Shown here one piece after another: positions 9,048 through 19,500 of a DNA stretch of 64,000 nt (positions are counted from its first letter, which is position 1; each line of letters opens with the position of its first letter). The stretch is taken from positions 186,001 through 250,000 of the forward strand of contig NZ_BAABLI010000014.1 in NCBI RefSeq assembly GCF_039544265.1. Reading direction: 5' to 3'. Under the pieces are notes generated by a model. The model ran no database searches. It was not told the origin of the DNA and was given only the letters and a program-made list of their open reading frames with translations. The DNA is from Corallincola platygyrae (GTDB lineage Bacteria > Pseudomonadota > Gammaproteobacteria > Enterobacterales > Neiellaceae). The position numbers were made by a program, and so were the translations under genes.

Positions 9048-9541
9048 CAACCAACTTTCCTTACAGAAATACCCAACCTCACCGGCTCTAATTCTGAGTC
9101 AAACGTAATCTCCTCAGGCAGTGGCTCTGCCTGAACGACCGCGTTGATTCGAATTTTGAATGTTCTCTCAATGCTGTTGGGGTCTGATAGGCTGTACACG
9201 GAAACATGGGTAAATCTCAAATCAAAAGTCCGGATCAACTGCTCTATGTAGCTACAAACCTGCGATTGGCCATCTTCACTATCAGTCCTTAACGTTGCAA
9301 AATCCGGCAACCCGTAACTCAAAACTGACTTTTTAAGTTCTTCATATGCCTCAGGTATTTGGATCCAGGTTTGACGCGCATTGAGTAGATTTTCTAAATC
9401 CCGACGTATACTGTCTCGATACAAAGACACGTTCGCAATTTGCACCTGTCCGCCATTTGTACTGCTGTCTTGGTCCAGAACCAACCTGTCGATAATCGAC
9501 GGTTGAATGGCTTGCGAACGGTCTTTTGCACTAAGCGACAC
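9047..9541 (-). CDS. tssE: T6SS gp25-like baseplate protein TssE
   Basis: A 164-residue GpW/Gp25 family protein, homologous to the phage T4 baseplate gp25 that starts sheath polymerisation. Visible family features include RDLENLLNARQTW near residue 50, LPDFATLRTDSEDGQ and a C-terminal FDSELEPVRLGISVRKVG. The start is a GTG that overlaps the tagJ stop (TAGTG), with GGAG about nine bases before it. Coupled translation with both neighbours is likely. Confidence 0.92.
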   Translation of the reverse strand: MSLSAKDRSQAIQPSIIDRLVLDQDSSTNGGQVQIANVSLYRDSIRRDLENLLNARQTWIQIPEAYEELKKSVLSYGLPDFATLRTDSEDGQSQVCSYIEQLIRTFDLRFTHVSVYSLSDPNSIERTFKIRINAVVQAEPLPEEITFDSELEPVRLGISVRKVG

Positions 9542-10350
9542 TATGCTGGCTCCACCGGATCTGTCTCAAAGGCTTCTGAGATTGATGAGATTGCCTGTAG
9601 CGTCATTCCCTCTTCTCCCACAAGCCATGTTTTGAGTCCTACGCCCTCATAGATAAGACCACCGCACAACGATAGCCAATCAGTTTCTCGTCCCAACTTT
9701 TGGCTCTCTGTTTCAGAATTCACATAAGTGAGTGGGACAAAAACTTCACCAGATAGCCCATCCTTTACGGTCAACTGGACTCTACGCCAAACATTTTCGA
9801 TAAGTGAACTTACGGGTAAGAATGACATTTTTTCAATCTGATCAACTGCCAGTAGATAGTAGTGACCATTGGTTCCAAAACACTCAAGGAATTGACTGAA
9901 AGTGTCATCACCATCCCTACAGTGGAGCACTGCTGTGTCATTAATTGCGATAGGTTTATCTACTTTATAGCTTTCAAGAACCTGCTTAGCTTTAGTTATC
10001 AGATCCTTATCGTCATTCATAATGCCTAGTCTCATCTTAACCAGGGCACCAAACTGTGTTTTGTCGCCGGCAAGTAAGGTAGCCGAATCAGCCCCCTTCG
10101 AAAAATCTATGCGCGCCTGTGCCGCTCTGACGAGTTGGCGGAGATTGACGGCACCACCAAGACATTCTGGGTGCTGTTTTACCAACATGTCCAACTGACT
10201 GTCTGCCAGTTGTAGCTGCCCATCCAGACACAACAACTCAATGTACTGACTTCGTACATCTATATTCATAGGGTCGCTGCGTAGTCCATCAGCAAGTAGT
10301 TCGATCGTGCGGTTGAGTTCGCCTGAAGAAATTAACTTTTTGATATCCAT
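9541..10350 (-). CDS. tagJ: TagJ/ImpE accessory protein
   Basis: A 269-residue SciE/ImpE family protein. TagJ binds the N-terminus of TssB in some systems and modulates sheath handling by ClpV (known for P. aeruginosa TagJ1). The N-terminal 110 residues are TPR-like (GELNRTIELLADGLRSDP, VRSQYIELLCLDGQL). The C-terminal domain includes GHYYLLAVDQIEKMSFLP and ENVWRRVQL, characteristic of the family. It sits between the second tssC-like gene and tssE, with the gene order of imp-type clusters (impD-impE-impF). Confidence 0.88.
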   Translation of the reverse strand: MDIKKLISSGELNRTIELLADGLRSDPMNIDVRSQYIELLCLDGQLQLADSQLDMLVKQHPECLGGAVNLRQLVRAAQARIDFSKGADSATLLAGDKTQFGALVKMRLGIMNDDKDLITKAKQVLESYKVDKPIAINDTAVLHCRDGDDTFSQFLECFGTNGHYYLLAVDQIEKMSFLPVSSLIENVWRRVQLTVKDGLSGEVFVPLTYVNSETESQKLGRETDWLSLCGGLIYEGVGLKTWLVGEEGMTLQAISSISEAFETDPVEPA

Positions 10351-10354
10351 ATCT

Positions 10355-11779
10355 TTATACCGTCATGCCTTGGGCTGGAGTGAGTTCGGTAACCAGCTTG
10401 ATGCTGGATACCATCTGATCTAACTGAAAATGCGGGCGGAGGTGTATCACACTGAAATAGTGCCCGGGTTTTCCCGCTCGCTCTTTAACTTTAATGGTCG
10501 CTGCGCCCAGAGGGTATTTGGCACGCAGCTCATTCGACGAGTTATCGCTTGAGGTGGTGTACTGATGCAACCATGCTTGCAGCGTAGTTTCGATTGATGC
10601 AGCAGTATCATGTGAGCCAATAATGTCTCTGCCCATTACTTTCAGGTAATGAGCAAATCGACAAACACAAAGGGTGTATTGGAGCATAGATGCAAGCATC
10701 TGGCTTTTGGTCTCGTTGTCTTCATTGACCGTGATGGCCTGTAAAGATGGGTTAGAATAGAAGGCCAGCAAGGCTGAATAGTTGACAGGAACAAGCGGGA
10801 TCACCCCGGTGTCAGCCAACTGTTTTTCCAAACGATCAGAAATCTGCACATCTGTAGAATGGTGCCCTAGCCCGTTACCAGTAAGCTCTGCCAGTCGAAA
10901 ATTTGGAACGCCAGTCACTAATCCACTACTTACCTTCTCGACTTCGATTCCTCTGATCTGACTAAACCAACCACTTTCGCAGAATGCGCGAATAAGCACG
11001 CTACCGAATGCAAAATTAGCATTTCCCCATACCAAGTCCTGGTCTTTGTTAGCGATACGCTCCTCAAAAGCAAACGCTTCATTGCGCGAACTGTCTGAAC
11101 GATAGGGTTGTCGCATCAGGATTCTCGGTAAAACCAAACCGAGAAACTTACTATTTTCATCGCGCCGTAAGCTCTGCCATTCGCTGTATTCAGGTTGTGC
11201 GAAATGCGCACAAGGCTCTGACACCGAGGGCAATTCTCTGAACTGATCTACTTCGAACAATTCTGGGCTGGCTGAACAAATAAATGGTGCAAAAGAAGCT
11301 GCGGCCGTATTGGCTATTTCACGAAGAATAGCGGCGTCGTTGGTACGCTCTCCCCGCGCTCTGTAGGCACTTACAGCATAGTCACCAAGCAGCACACCAA
11401 ATGGCTTACCACCCGGCATGTCATACTCATTTTTGTATATAAGTCGATAAAACTCGCTCTGTTCAAACTCTATTGCTCTGGTTACATCCTTTTTTAACTC
11501 GGGCCAGCCTAAACTCAGCACTTTGATCAGGCATTGGTTGTTTGAGTCATTGCTAAACTTTGTATCAACCAAATAAAATAGTCCGCGCCACCGCGCCTCC
11601 AACGACTTAAACGCAGGCGCGTGCAGGATCTCATTGAGCTGTTCAGATATGCATCTGTCTATCTTGCTGAGTAACCACAGCAACACTGTGTAATCTGATC
11701 TATTCGCGGATTTGCTTGTTTGCTGCGCAGTTAAATCTGATTGAAAACCCGTCTCTAGAGGCATAGCCGTCGTGTTCAT
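10355..11779 (-). CDS. Second TssC-like sheath protein (ImpD type)
   Basis: This 474-residue protein is a paralogue of the upstream TssC. It keeps the TssC core: LEARWRGLFYLV, AIEFEQSEFYRLIYKNEYDMPGG, FGVLLGDYAVS, CRFAHYLKVMGRDIIGS and the C-terminal ELRAKYPLGAATIKVKERAGKPGHYFSVIHLRPHFQLDQ (parts). Many core positions differ from TssC, and its N-terminal region is shorter. The frame extends upstream to a TTG, but AGGG six bases before ATG at 11779 supports that start (ATGs at 11785 and 11782 are alternatives). In rhizobial imp clusters the equivalent gene is impD. Its role is unclear; a minor sheath component or a regulator of sheath assembly are possible. Confidence 0.88.
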   Translation of the reverse strand: MNTTAMPLETGFQSDLTAQQTSKSANRSDYTVLLWLLSKIDRCISEQLNEILHAPAFKSLEARWRGLFYLVDTKFSNDSNNQCLIKVLSLGWPELKKDVTRAIEFEQSEFYRLIYKNEYDMPGGKPFGVLLGDYAVSAYRARGERTNDAAILREIANTAAASFAPFICSASPELFEVDQFRELPSVSEPCAHFAQPEYSEWQSLRRDENSKFLGLVLPRILMRQPYRSDSSRNEAFAFEERIANKDQDLVWGNANFAFGSVLIRAFCESGWFSQIRGIEVEKVSSGLVTGVPNFRLAELTGNGLGHHSTDVQISDRLEKQLADTGVIPLVPVNYSALLAFYSNPSLQAITVNEDNETKSQMLASMLQYTLCVCRFAHYLKVMGRDIIGSHDTAASIETTLQAWLHQYTTSSDNSSNELRAKYPLGAATIKVKERAGKPGHYFSVIHLRPHFQLDQMVSSIKLVTELTPAQGMTV

Positions 11780-11836
11780 CATCATCCCTGAGATGGGGTT
11801 GAAGGAGCATGGCTCTCCTTCAACCCTCACTTTCAA

Positions 11837-13330
11837 TTAACTACCGATTTCAGGGATCTTGGCAACCAATCGCAGTGAAGTCGTAAGTTCCTCCATCTGC
11901 AACCAAGGTCTCAACCATGCGATCGCATTGTATGCGCCGGGTTTTCCAGGGATCTCTTTTACCTGAACCTTTGCATCGGCGAGTGGGTATTTGGCGCGAA
12001 TGTCCTGTCCTCCGCCCTCAGATGCATTAACAAATGTAAGGATCCAGCGGTTTAACCATGCCTCGACCTCTTCGGCTTCCATATAGCTTCCGATTTTATC
12101 CCGTGCCATCACCTTCAGATAATGTGCGAATCGGGAAGTGGCCATCATATAAGGCAGACGACTAGAAATTGCAGCATTTGCAGTCGCTTCCGGGTTGTCA
12201 TATTTTTGCGCTTTTTGGCAGGACTGGCCGCCAAAAAATACTGCATAGTCAGTATTCTTGTAATGGCAGAGTGGCAGGAAGCCCAATTTGCCCAGTTCTG
12301 CCTCACGGCGGTCTGTAATGCCTATTTCTGTGGGGCACTTCTGATCAGGATCGCCATCATCGCTGATAAACATATGAGAAGGGAGATTCTCGACTCGACC
12401 ACCACCTTCAGCGCCGCGAATCGCTGTGCAGAAACCATATTTCGCGAATGCGTCAGTTAGCTTGGCACCCATGACGTAGCTTGCATTCATCCAGCAATAA
12501 TCTTCATGGTCGGCGGATTTGCTGAGCAGAGATTCTGCATCCAAATCAAACTCTTCGTACTTAAACTCTTCAATAGCGCATGTGGCTTCACCATACGGCA
12601 ACCTGGCAAGCACACGTGGCATAGTTAAAGTAACGAAACGGCTGTCATCACTCTCTCTGAATGAACGCCATTTACTGTATTCGAGAGATTCAAACACTTT
12701 CTCTAAATCTCTTGGTTTTGACAGTTCAGTCCAATTGTCAAAACCGAACAGCGATGGCGACGATGCAGAAATAAATGGTGAGAAGCCCGAGGCTGCAACG
12801 TTAGACATCAGTGAGAGTGTTTCAATATCCTCAGGATGATTAGTAAACTCATAGTCACCAATCAACGCGCCGTATGGCTCGCCACCTGGCGTACCAAACT
12901 CAGATTCATATACCTTCTTAAACACCTGGCTCTGGTCAAATTCGACAGCTTTGCTCAAGTCTTTATGAAGCTCTTTTTTCGTCATGCTTAACATACGAAT
13001 TTTTAAGGTCTGACTGGTTTCACTGTTCATTACTAAATAGTTCAAACCGCGCCAGCTACCTTCGAGCTTTTGAAATTGCTCGTTATGCATGATCGCGGCC
13101 AGCTGACGGGAAATATGATCGTCAATGGCTGCGATAGCTTCGTTGAAAGTGACTGTAAGATTCTTTTGCCACGTGACAGTGCCATTTAACGCTTCTTCGG
13201 TTAGCGTTTTTAGCAACTCCTGCGCGCGACTACTCTCTGTTTGCTTAGTCGCATCGATAGCTTGTGACAGTAAGCTTGATGCTTCACCTTCTACCTCAGG
13301 GGCTAATGCTTCTGCTGCTTCCGTGCTCAT
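11837..13330 (-). CDS. tssC: Contractile sheath large subunit TssC
   Basis: The 497-residue VipB/EvpB family protein pairs with TssB to form the contractile sheath around the Hcp tube. Diagnostic segments are LEGSWRGLNYLVMNSET, SKAVEFDQSQVFKKVYESEFGTPGGEPYG (parts), ALIGDYEF, RFAHYLKVMARDKIGS and a C-terminal DIRAKYPLADAKVQVKEIPGKPG. The ATG overlaps the tssB stop by four bases, so the two sheath subunits are translationally coupled, as expected for a 1:1 complex. Confidence 0.96.
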   Translation of the reverse strand: MSTEAAEALAPEVEGEASSLLSQAIDATKQTESSRAQELLKTLTEEALNGTVTWQKNLTVTFNEAIAAIDDHISRQLAAIMHNEQFQKLEGSWRGLNYLVMNSETSQTLKIRMLSMTKKELHKDLSKAVEFDQSQVFKKVYESEFGTPGGEPYGALIGDYEFTNHPEDIETLSLMSNVAASGFSPFISASSPSLFGFDNWTELSKPRDLEKVFESLEYSKWRSFRESDDSRFVTLTMPRVLARLPYGEATCAIEEFKYEEFDLDAESLLSKSADHEDYCWMNASYVMGAKLTDAFAKYGFCTAIRGAEGGGRVENLPSHMFISDDGDPDQKCPTEIGITDRREAELGKLGFLPLCHYKNTDYAVFFGGQSCQKAQKYDNPEATANAAISSRLPYMMATSRFAHYLKVMARDKIGSYMEAEEVEAWLNRWILTFVNASEGGGQDIRAKYPLADAKVQVKEIPGKPGAYNAIAWLRPWLQMEELTTSLRLVAKIPEIGS

Positions 13331-13839
13331 TCTGCAGGCTCCTTGTCATTGATGTTTAATTCATCCGCTAACTTCTGCAGGTCACCTGAGTTGTTTAACA
13401 CCTTCTCAAGAATGTCTTCCAACTCTTCAGAGCGATCTACTTTGGTCATTAGGTCGCGAAGCTTGTTTCGCGTTTCCATTAGCTTTCTGAGTGGTTCAAC
13501 CTGGTTCACAACGGCAGCCGGTTCGAAATCGGCCATAGAGTTAAACTGAAGTTGAACGCTCATTTGACTGTCATCATTGGCAAGCTTGTTGTCTACCTTG
13601 AATGAAAGTTGAGGGTTCATTCGCTTCAGGACGTCGTCGAAGTTGTCTCGATCGATCTGGACAAATCTACGATCTTTAAGTGGCTTCAAAGAGTCAGTGT
13701 TTTGTCCTGCAAAATCTCCCATAACACCCACAACAAAAGGGAGCTCTTTTTTTACCGTCATACCTTCTGTTTCTACATCATATGTGATGTGAACCCGGGG
13801 TTTACGAACCCGGGATAATTTGCCGTGGATGCTGTTCAT
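13327..13839 (-). CDS. tssB: Contractile sheath small subunit TssB
   Basis: A 170-residue VipA family protein. It has SIHGKLSRVRKPRVHITYDVETEG near the N-terminus (part), LPFVVGVMGDFAG, DRRFVQIDRDNFDDVLKRMNP and a C-terminal helical tail of the kind ClpV recognises in other systems. AAGGAG lies just before ATG at 13839; an upstream in-frame GTG at 13866 would bury this ribosome site in the coding region, so I reject it. It overlaps tssC by four bases. Confidence 0.95.
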   Translation of the reverse strand: MNSIHGKLSRVRKPRVHITYDVETEGMTVKKELPFVVGVMGDFAGQNTDSLKPLKDRRFVQIDRDNFDDVLKRMNPQLSFKVDNKLANDDSQMSVQLQFNSMADFEPAAVVNQVEPLRKLMETRNKLRDLMTKVDRSEELEDILEKVLNNSGDLQKLADELNINDKEPAE

Positions 13840-13910
13840 GGTGATCTCCTTTTCATTACGTTCCACGCGACTTCACAATGTTGAGTTTGAAGCCTAAGTT
13901 ACGATTAGTT

Positions 13911-14996
13911 TTATTCGACAGGGATCCCTGTCAGTCTGAAATATCCGTTTCTTGCGTCGCCATCTGTAATCAACTCATTAAGTAATTCGGGAAGAGACAT
14001 GTCGCTCCACCTTATTACCTGCTCGATTCCATAAGCCATTGGCGAATGTGGCTCTGTATTTTTAAAAAACTCAGCGACTTGTCGTAAGGTCATAATCGCT
14101 TGTTTGCGACTGGCTAGGGTATCGCTGGATACCGGGGCGTCAGCGCACGCCGACTCATTCACAAGTGCATGTTGATCGGTGTCTGACTCAGACAATATGT
14201 TTAATTTGTCGCCAGCAAGGTAAATAATACTATCCAACGCGTTTTGAAGACGCTTTTGGATTTGACTGGTTGGTTGCGGTGACTGACATGCACTATCCAT
14301 AGCATCAGACAAACGTTTGAAGGCTAATAGGGCCTGCTCTATTGATGTCTTTGTACTGACAAAAAATGCCTGAGAAGAACTCTTGGCGCAGTCCATTACT
14401 TCGTCGAGGGAAGTAGCCCCTGCATCTAGTTTTGCGCGTTTTTTTTCTTCGTCCAGCCGATCAACTTCAAGCGCCTGCTCTACTTGCCACAATGAATACG
14501 GGCCATGCTCGCCTTCTTCGGTCAAGGGTATCGATGAAATGGGCATCAGTAACGCACCTTCCCCATCAATACCATTAAGGCCAGTAAGTGGCGCAACGCA
14601 TGTCTCTACGCCATCTTCGTCAGGTAGCGGATAAATGCCTTCCCAAAATGTTTCTATTAGTATCGCTGCAACTTCAAAGCTTTTAGATAGTCCTGAGAAC
14701 CCATGAATTCTGCAGCTAGCTTCAATTAACCAGGCTGATAACTCTAAATCTTTGGTTGAGGTATACAGTTGCTCAGGAACCTGATTGAGGATGGGCAACC
14801 ACTCTTTGGCAAACGAAGAAAGATCTTCGCCATCCACTAACGCTTTGCGCTCGGCTGCACGAGCACGGTTTCTGATCTCTTTTAAAGAAAAATAGGGAGA
14901 TTGTGGTGACGCATCTTGTCGCAGATCCGAACCGGTTTTAACTTCACCGTGGATTGGCGAACGTATAGCATCAAAATTGAATTCGACTTCTTCCAT
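13911..14996 (-). CDS. tssA: T6SS assembly protein TssA
   Basis: The 361-residue protein carries the ImpA N-terminal domain. Visible signatures are an early SPYFSLKEIRNRARAAERK, EWLPILNQVPEQLYTSTKDLELSAWLIEA (parts) and FWEGIYPLPDEDG. TssA proteins prime the baseplate and tail tube or cap the growing sheath. The length and C-terminal region (SRKQAIMTLRQVAEFFKNTEPHSP, VIRWSDMSLPELLNELI) resemble the short TssA class. CAGGG precedes the ATG. It stands between pppA and tssB with short gaps. Confidence 0.93.
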   Translation of the reverse strand: MEEVEFNFDAIRSPIHGEVKTGSDLRQDASPQSPYFSLKEIRNRARAAERKALVDGEDLSSFAKEWLPILNQVPEQLYTSTKDLELSAWLIEASCRIHGFSGLSKSFEVAAILIETFWEGIYPLPDEDGVETCVAPLTGLNGIDGEGALLMPISSIPLTEEGEHGPYSLWQVEQALEVDRLDEEKKRAKLDAGATSLDEVMDCAKSSSQAFFVSTKTSIEQALLAFKRLSDAMDSACQSPQPTSQIQKRLQNALDSIIYLAGDKLNILSESDTDQHALVNESACADAPVSSDTLASRKQAIMTLRQVAEFFKNTEPHSPMAYGIEQVIRWSDMSLPELLNELITDGDARNGYFRLTGIPVE

Positions 14997-15074
14997 GAAA
15001 TCCCTGTCAGAAATGGTTTGCGTCCAGCAACGGCGGAAAGACTATATGAGCTAACTACATGTTGCAACGGTTAA

Positions 15075-15875
15075 TTAGCCAAAAGCGTCAAATATTGGAA
15101 CTGTATCGTCATTTTTTTGACCATCACTTTCTACATTAGCCTTTGCTATGTCGACCAGGATGGTCGTTACGTTATCGGAAGCCCCTTTAACCAAAGCAGA
15201 ATGAAGCAAAGCCAAACTTGCGTTGGTTAAACTTTCCGCGTCCATGCACCTGAGAATATCTTCATCCGATAGTTCCTTATTCAAACCGTCGCTGCAAAGA
15301 AGAAAACGATCCTCAGGAAGAACAATGCCTGACACCTGATCTAATCTCAGGTCTCGGCCTACACCAACCGCCCTTGTGATGACGTTAGAAAGTGGGTGGC
15401 TCTCGACTTCATCCAGCGCTAACGTGCCCTCGTCGACCATATCCATTACCTGGCTATGATCCCGAGACTTTTGAGACAATCTGCCCTGCCTGAGTACGTA
15501 GAAGCGGCTGTCGCCGGCCCACAGGCAATGAAACAATCCATTATCAATGAATAACAACGCTGCCGTAGACCCAACGGTACTGCCAGCCTGATAGCGTTGC
15601 CCATATTCATATATTCTAGCGTTTGCTTGCTGAATCGCAGCAGAGAGGAGATCTATGGAAAGGCGCCCTTTTGGGACTTGCTGTACAACTTCCAGCACCG
15701 TGTCCACCAACATTTGACTAGCCACGTCACCGGCGGAGTGCCCGCCCATTCCATCAGCAACCATCCATACGCCATACTCCGGCAGTTCTAAAAACGCATC
15801 TTCATTGTGAGTGCGAACTTTGCCTGGATGACTATTCCCATAGCTAACTAACTTAAACATTGAACGCTCGTTCAT
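15075..15875 (-). CDS. pppA: PP2C-family protein phosphatase of the T6SS (PppA/Stp)
   Basis: A 266-residue PPM/PP2C Ser/Thr phosphatase. Metal-binding and active-site motifs are intact: HNEDAFLE (about 23-30), VADGMGGHSAGD (about 39-50), WAGDSRFYVLRQGRL, SNVITRAVG, LLCSDGL and GASDNVTTILVD. In H1-type systems PppA reverses phosphorylation of Fha by PpkA and so switches firing down. The ATG at 15875 shares a base with the tagF stop (TAATG) and is preceded by AGAGGGTGG; a second ATG five codons later is possible. No signal peptide, consistent with a cytoplasmic enzyme. Confidence 0.93.
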   Translation of the reverse strand: MNERSMFKLVSYGNSHPGKVRTHNEDAFLELPEYGVWMVADGMGGHSAGDVASQMLVDTVLEVVQQVPKGRLSIDLLSAAIQQANARIYEYGQRYQAGSTVGSTAALLFIDNGLFHCLWAGDSRFYVLRQGRLSQKSRDHSQVMDMVDEGTLALDEVESHPLSNVITRAVGVGRDLRLDQVSGIVLPEDRFLLCSDGLNKELSDEDILRCMDAESLTNASLALLHSALVKGASDNVTTILVDIAKANVESDGQKNDDTVPIFDAFG

Positions 15876-16573
15876 TAAAGCCACCCTCTTGACTGCCACT
15901 GTCCATCGAACATTGCCGAAAACTGGCTAAATTTTGGTAGCCCCTCTGTTACCATCAAGCAAGGCTCAACAAGCTCAGACCCCTCCGTCCACCACATACA
16001 GTAGAGGGAGTGACTGCCAGCAAGGTAGTCCGCGAGGACAGTCGCTGCATCCCCCTTATTTGGGTGACTTAGAAAATAGCCTTGTTGACGCTTTCTTTTT
16101 CCGTTTTTTTGAAGGCTGACAATGGCATCAAACTCCTCGGTGATCTGTTCATTGAGTTGCGAAAAATCCTGCCATGCGTCAAACGTCATATCCTCGCTCA
16201 ACGCAGTTAATAGCTTTTTCGTTGTCGCCTGTACCCAATTTGAGTTCAACCAATAGCAAGGCGGCCTTCCTTCTACTTGGGCGACCACAGACAGAGGATA
16301 GTGTCTGCCAGCACCATCAACGCTTGGCATCATGGTACCTACAACAGCGTTGTCACCTAGCACACCGGCACTGAATGAAAAATGCCAAATGGGAGAAGAC
16401 AGGTAGTATTCAAGCCAGTTTTCGTTGAGTTGCTCCCGGCTAACAGCCATTGCTGCTTGCAACCACTCATGAAAGTGCTGTGTGAAACCAAAAGGCAGCC
16501 CCGCGTGGACGAAGTCTCGCTGCAAGGGGTGCTTCCCGGTAAAGCCAAATCGGTTTAAAGCTGAATCGGACAT
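15875..16573 (-). CDS. tagF: T6SS post-translational regulator TagF
   Basis: A 232-residue ImpM/TagF protein. Conserved segments include NRFGFTGKHPLQRDFVHAGLP, WLEYYLSSPIWHFSFSAGVLGDNAVVGTMMPSVDGAGRHYPLSVV (parts) and the later SLYCMWWTEGSELVEP. TagF holds the system in check in P. aeruginosa and Agrobacterium by acting on Fha. The start chosen is ATG at 16573, inside the tssM end (19-base overlap). An upstream TTG would lengthen the overlap without a better ribosome site. Confidence 0.92.
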   Translation of the reverse strand: MSDSALNRFGFTGKHPLQRDFVHAGLPFGFTQHFHEWLQAAMAVSREQLNENWLEYYLSSPIWHFSFSAGVLGDNAVVGTMMPSVDGAGRHYPLSVVAQVEGRPPCYWLNSNWVQATTKKLLTALSEDMTFDAWQDFSQLNEQITEEFDAIVSLQKNGKRKRQQGYFLSHPNKGDAATVLADYLAGSHSLYCMWWTEGSELVEPCLMVTEGLPKFSQFSAMFDGQWQSRGWL

Positions 16574-19500
16574 CTGAATTTTCCCAGCTCTTTGTTCCAA
16601 AACGGGTGCTCTACGCTGCTTGGTATTAGCTCTACACCGAATGTATTGCCCTGCAGGGCGATATGAACAACTTTATCCTTTTTAGAATCAGGTCTGAGCT
16701 CTGCAGCCTGGTCTAGTAAGCGGAACCAGCCCCAATCCCCTTCATAAGTATCTGTGACTGATCTGCCCACCCTTGGGGGAACAAACATAATTCTGGTTTC
16801 ATGAGCGGAGCCGTTACCAGGCCAGGTGAATTGCGTAACGCGCTCTGGGCCATGGCGATAGGAGAGCACCTGGCCGTCTAATTCCAACATGAAATGACTG
16901 ATGGTCTCATCCAGGAACTCCGGTTTAAGCCCAAACTCTACTTTTGGAACCTTAGAGCCGGGCTCAAAGAATGCATTCCTAATTCGTCTTGCTCTCTGGA
17001 ATGTCGCAAGTGTCGAGGCCTTAACGCCGATATTTTTCTCGAACTGCCACTTAACTTTGGAGGTATCGACAAAAGGTGCCAGATATTTATTAAAAAAACT
17101 GTCCAGCGTACCGCCGTAGCCGAAAAAGCGACCAAAGTCTTTAAGTGTCACTTCTCTATCGCTTTGCTGGTTAATGGGGTAACGCCCTTCGATCGCTGAG
17201 CGGTATTGAGCTAAAACCTGGTCACGCCAAATATCATTGAGGTGGGCGCGAGCCCCCTGCTGAGCCAGCACCTTAGTTTTACGCGATACTCCGCCCAACC
17301 AATTATTAAATGGCGGCGGTACAGAGGTAACAACGCGTCGCATTGCTGCTGATAACGCATTTTGTTTTTCGCCCCCCAATTGGCTTAAATAAGCCGTTTT
17401 AGCGTTATTGCCCGGCTCTGTTAATCTCTCAAGGTAACGTTTTAGCTGTTTAACCGGAGGTTGGATTTTCTCGACATCCTCTTCGGTTAGCTTAACAATC
17501 GCCTCAAAATGCTCCTCCACCTGCCAGCCGGGTAGCTTCATATCAATATTCGGCATCTCGTCGGGAAGGTACCGGCTAAGACGACTTTTGTGACGCGTCG
17601 CTCCCTCTTTCAGAACTTTACCCGCAACTTCTGTCGCCGCCTCTCCAGCTTCTCCACCTGGCATCCTGGTAAGATTTAACTCTGCTTTTGACGCAAGCAT
17701 GATATTGGTCATCGGCTGTTCTGGCCCGGCCAAAACTTTGGCTAACTGCAGGCCTTGCTCGGCATTAACGAACGGTTTTAACTCAACATCATCAAGCAGC
17801 TCTTCCCAATGAAAGATGTAATCCTGGAAGTATTTGTTGCTAACCTCTTTAGCAATTCTTTCTTGTGCTTTCGCCCCCAATTCACCTAAATCATCACCAT
17901 ACACCCAACTGTCTTCCATCAAACGCTTGACGATGCGTTCGTTCTCTAACCGAAAAAGCGTATGGAATCCGCTATAGGTATACAAACCGGGGATCCCCTG
18001 ATTAAGTGGTTTGCCACTCTTGCGCTGGAAAACCCTAAGGCTATCGGTCCCCAAAACTTCAGTTAGTCTGAAGTCTGGAACATGACTTGGGATAAACTCA
18101 GTTTTTAGTCGCTGATATGCGCGCTCAGACAAGGGCAACTTTGCCAACACACTTCTTGCTTCATCAACGACTGACTCATCGTAGAAACTGCTAGGCACCC
18201 CGAGCTTGAGCAAGCCTTCTACATGCCTGTGAATGGCAACTCTTAGCCCTTGATTAATTTTGCCTGGCAGTTTTCTTTCAAAGTAAAGCTGAAACCATCC
18301 AACGACCTGCTCTTTATCCATTTTTGTTGGGTCAAAAAACATTAAGTAGGTCTTCAGGGTTTCATAGGTATATTCCATATGCTCGGGGTTATTCGCCATT
18401 TCACCCGCAAGGGAGTCCAGCAGATAAGGGGCAAGGTAGCCTTGCAGCGCACGATGATACGCGCTCACTGAAGGTTGTTTGAGTTTGTCCCCTTGGTAAA
18501 GGCCCATGCCATTGATCCCAGAATTGTCCAGGCCATTGCCAAACTCACCCGCGGGTAACTCAGCCAACGCAGTTAAAGCATGCCCTAAGGTAACGATGTC
18601 AACTTTGTCATCCAACTCACCGTTTGTAATAGAGTTGAATCGCTTAACAGCGTCTGCACTTTCAGCGACGAGAAATGTGTTCCACTGGTAACTTGAAAAC
18701 CATAGTGCACTGAAAAGTAAAACCGTACAGACACCGCACGCAATTGCAGCTCTGTGGTACCACTTTTGCCTATTCAGGTGTTTAAGATCTGTTGCTGCAA
18801 GACTTTGCTCTTTAAAAACAATCTGGTGCAACAAGCCATGAATGAAGTAGCTCTTTTGACTGGCAGCCTTATGTTTTAATGGTACCTGACCCAAACCCAG
18901 CCCTGGATTTTGTGTGGCCATGACTCGATCAATAGGTACGCCTTCCTGCGTTGCACTCGCCATATAGATACCGCGGATCATGGGCGGCTCTTCGAAAGCG
19001 TTCTTAGCAAAGATCTCTTTTAGGAAATCATCTGCAGCTGCCTGCAACATCCGCAACTGTTTTGGAAACTCATATATCAGCGCGCGAGTATCAGTGTTGT
19101 GTTCCTGCTGTAATCGCACAGGGACGAGGCGCTCGAGTCTCGCCAGTAAGTGGTGAAACTCCCGGTTGAACGTGCTGACCACACCGCCTTCCATGGATTC
19201 ATCTTCATGACTAAACGTTACGCCTAGTAGCTCTTTGCGCTGTTCATTATCCAAGTCTGAGAAATACTCGCTGAAACCAGCAACAAGGTCTGCCTTGGTC
19301 AACATTACATAGACAGGGAAACGCAGGCCTAATTGGTTTTGTAACTCAAGAAGTCGATGTTTTATCGCCCTTGCGTGCAGATGTCGTTCTGTTTTGGTCT
19401 GGTTTAACAACTCAGGCATGCTGATCGCGATCACAGCGCCATTGATAGGGCGCTTTGAGCGAAATTTTTTAAGCAATCCAAGAAAACCGAGCCATGCTTT

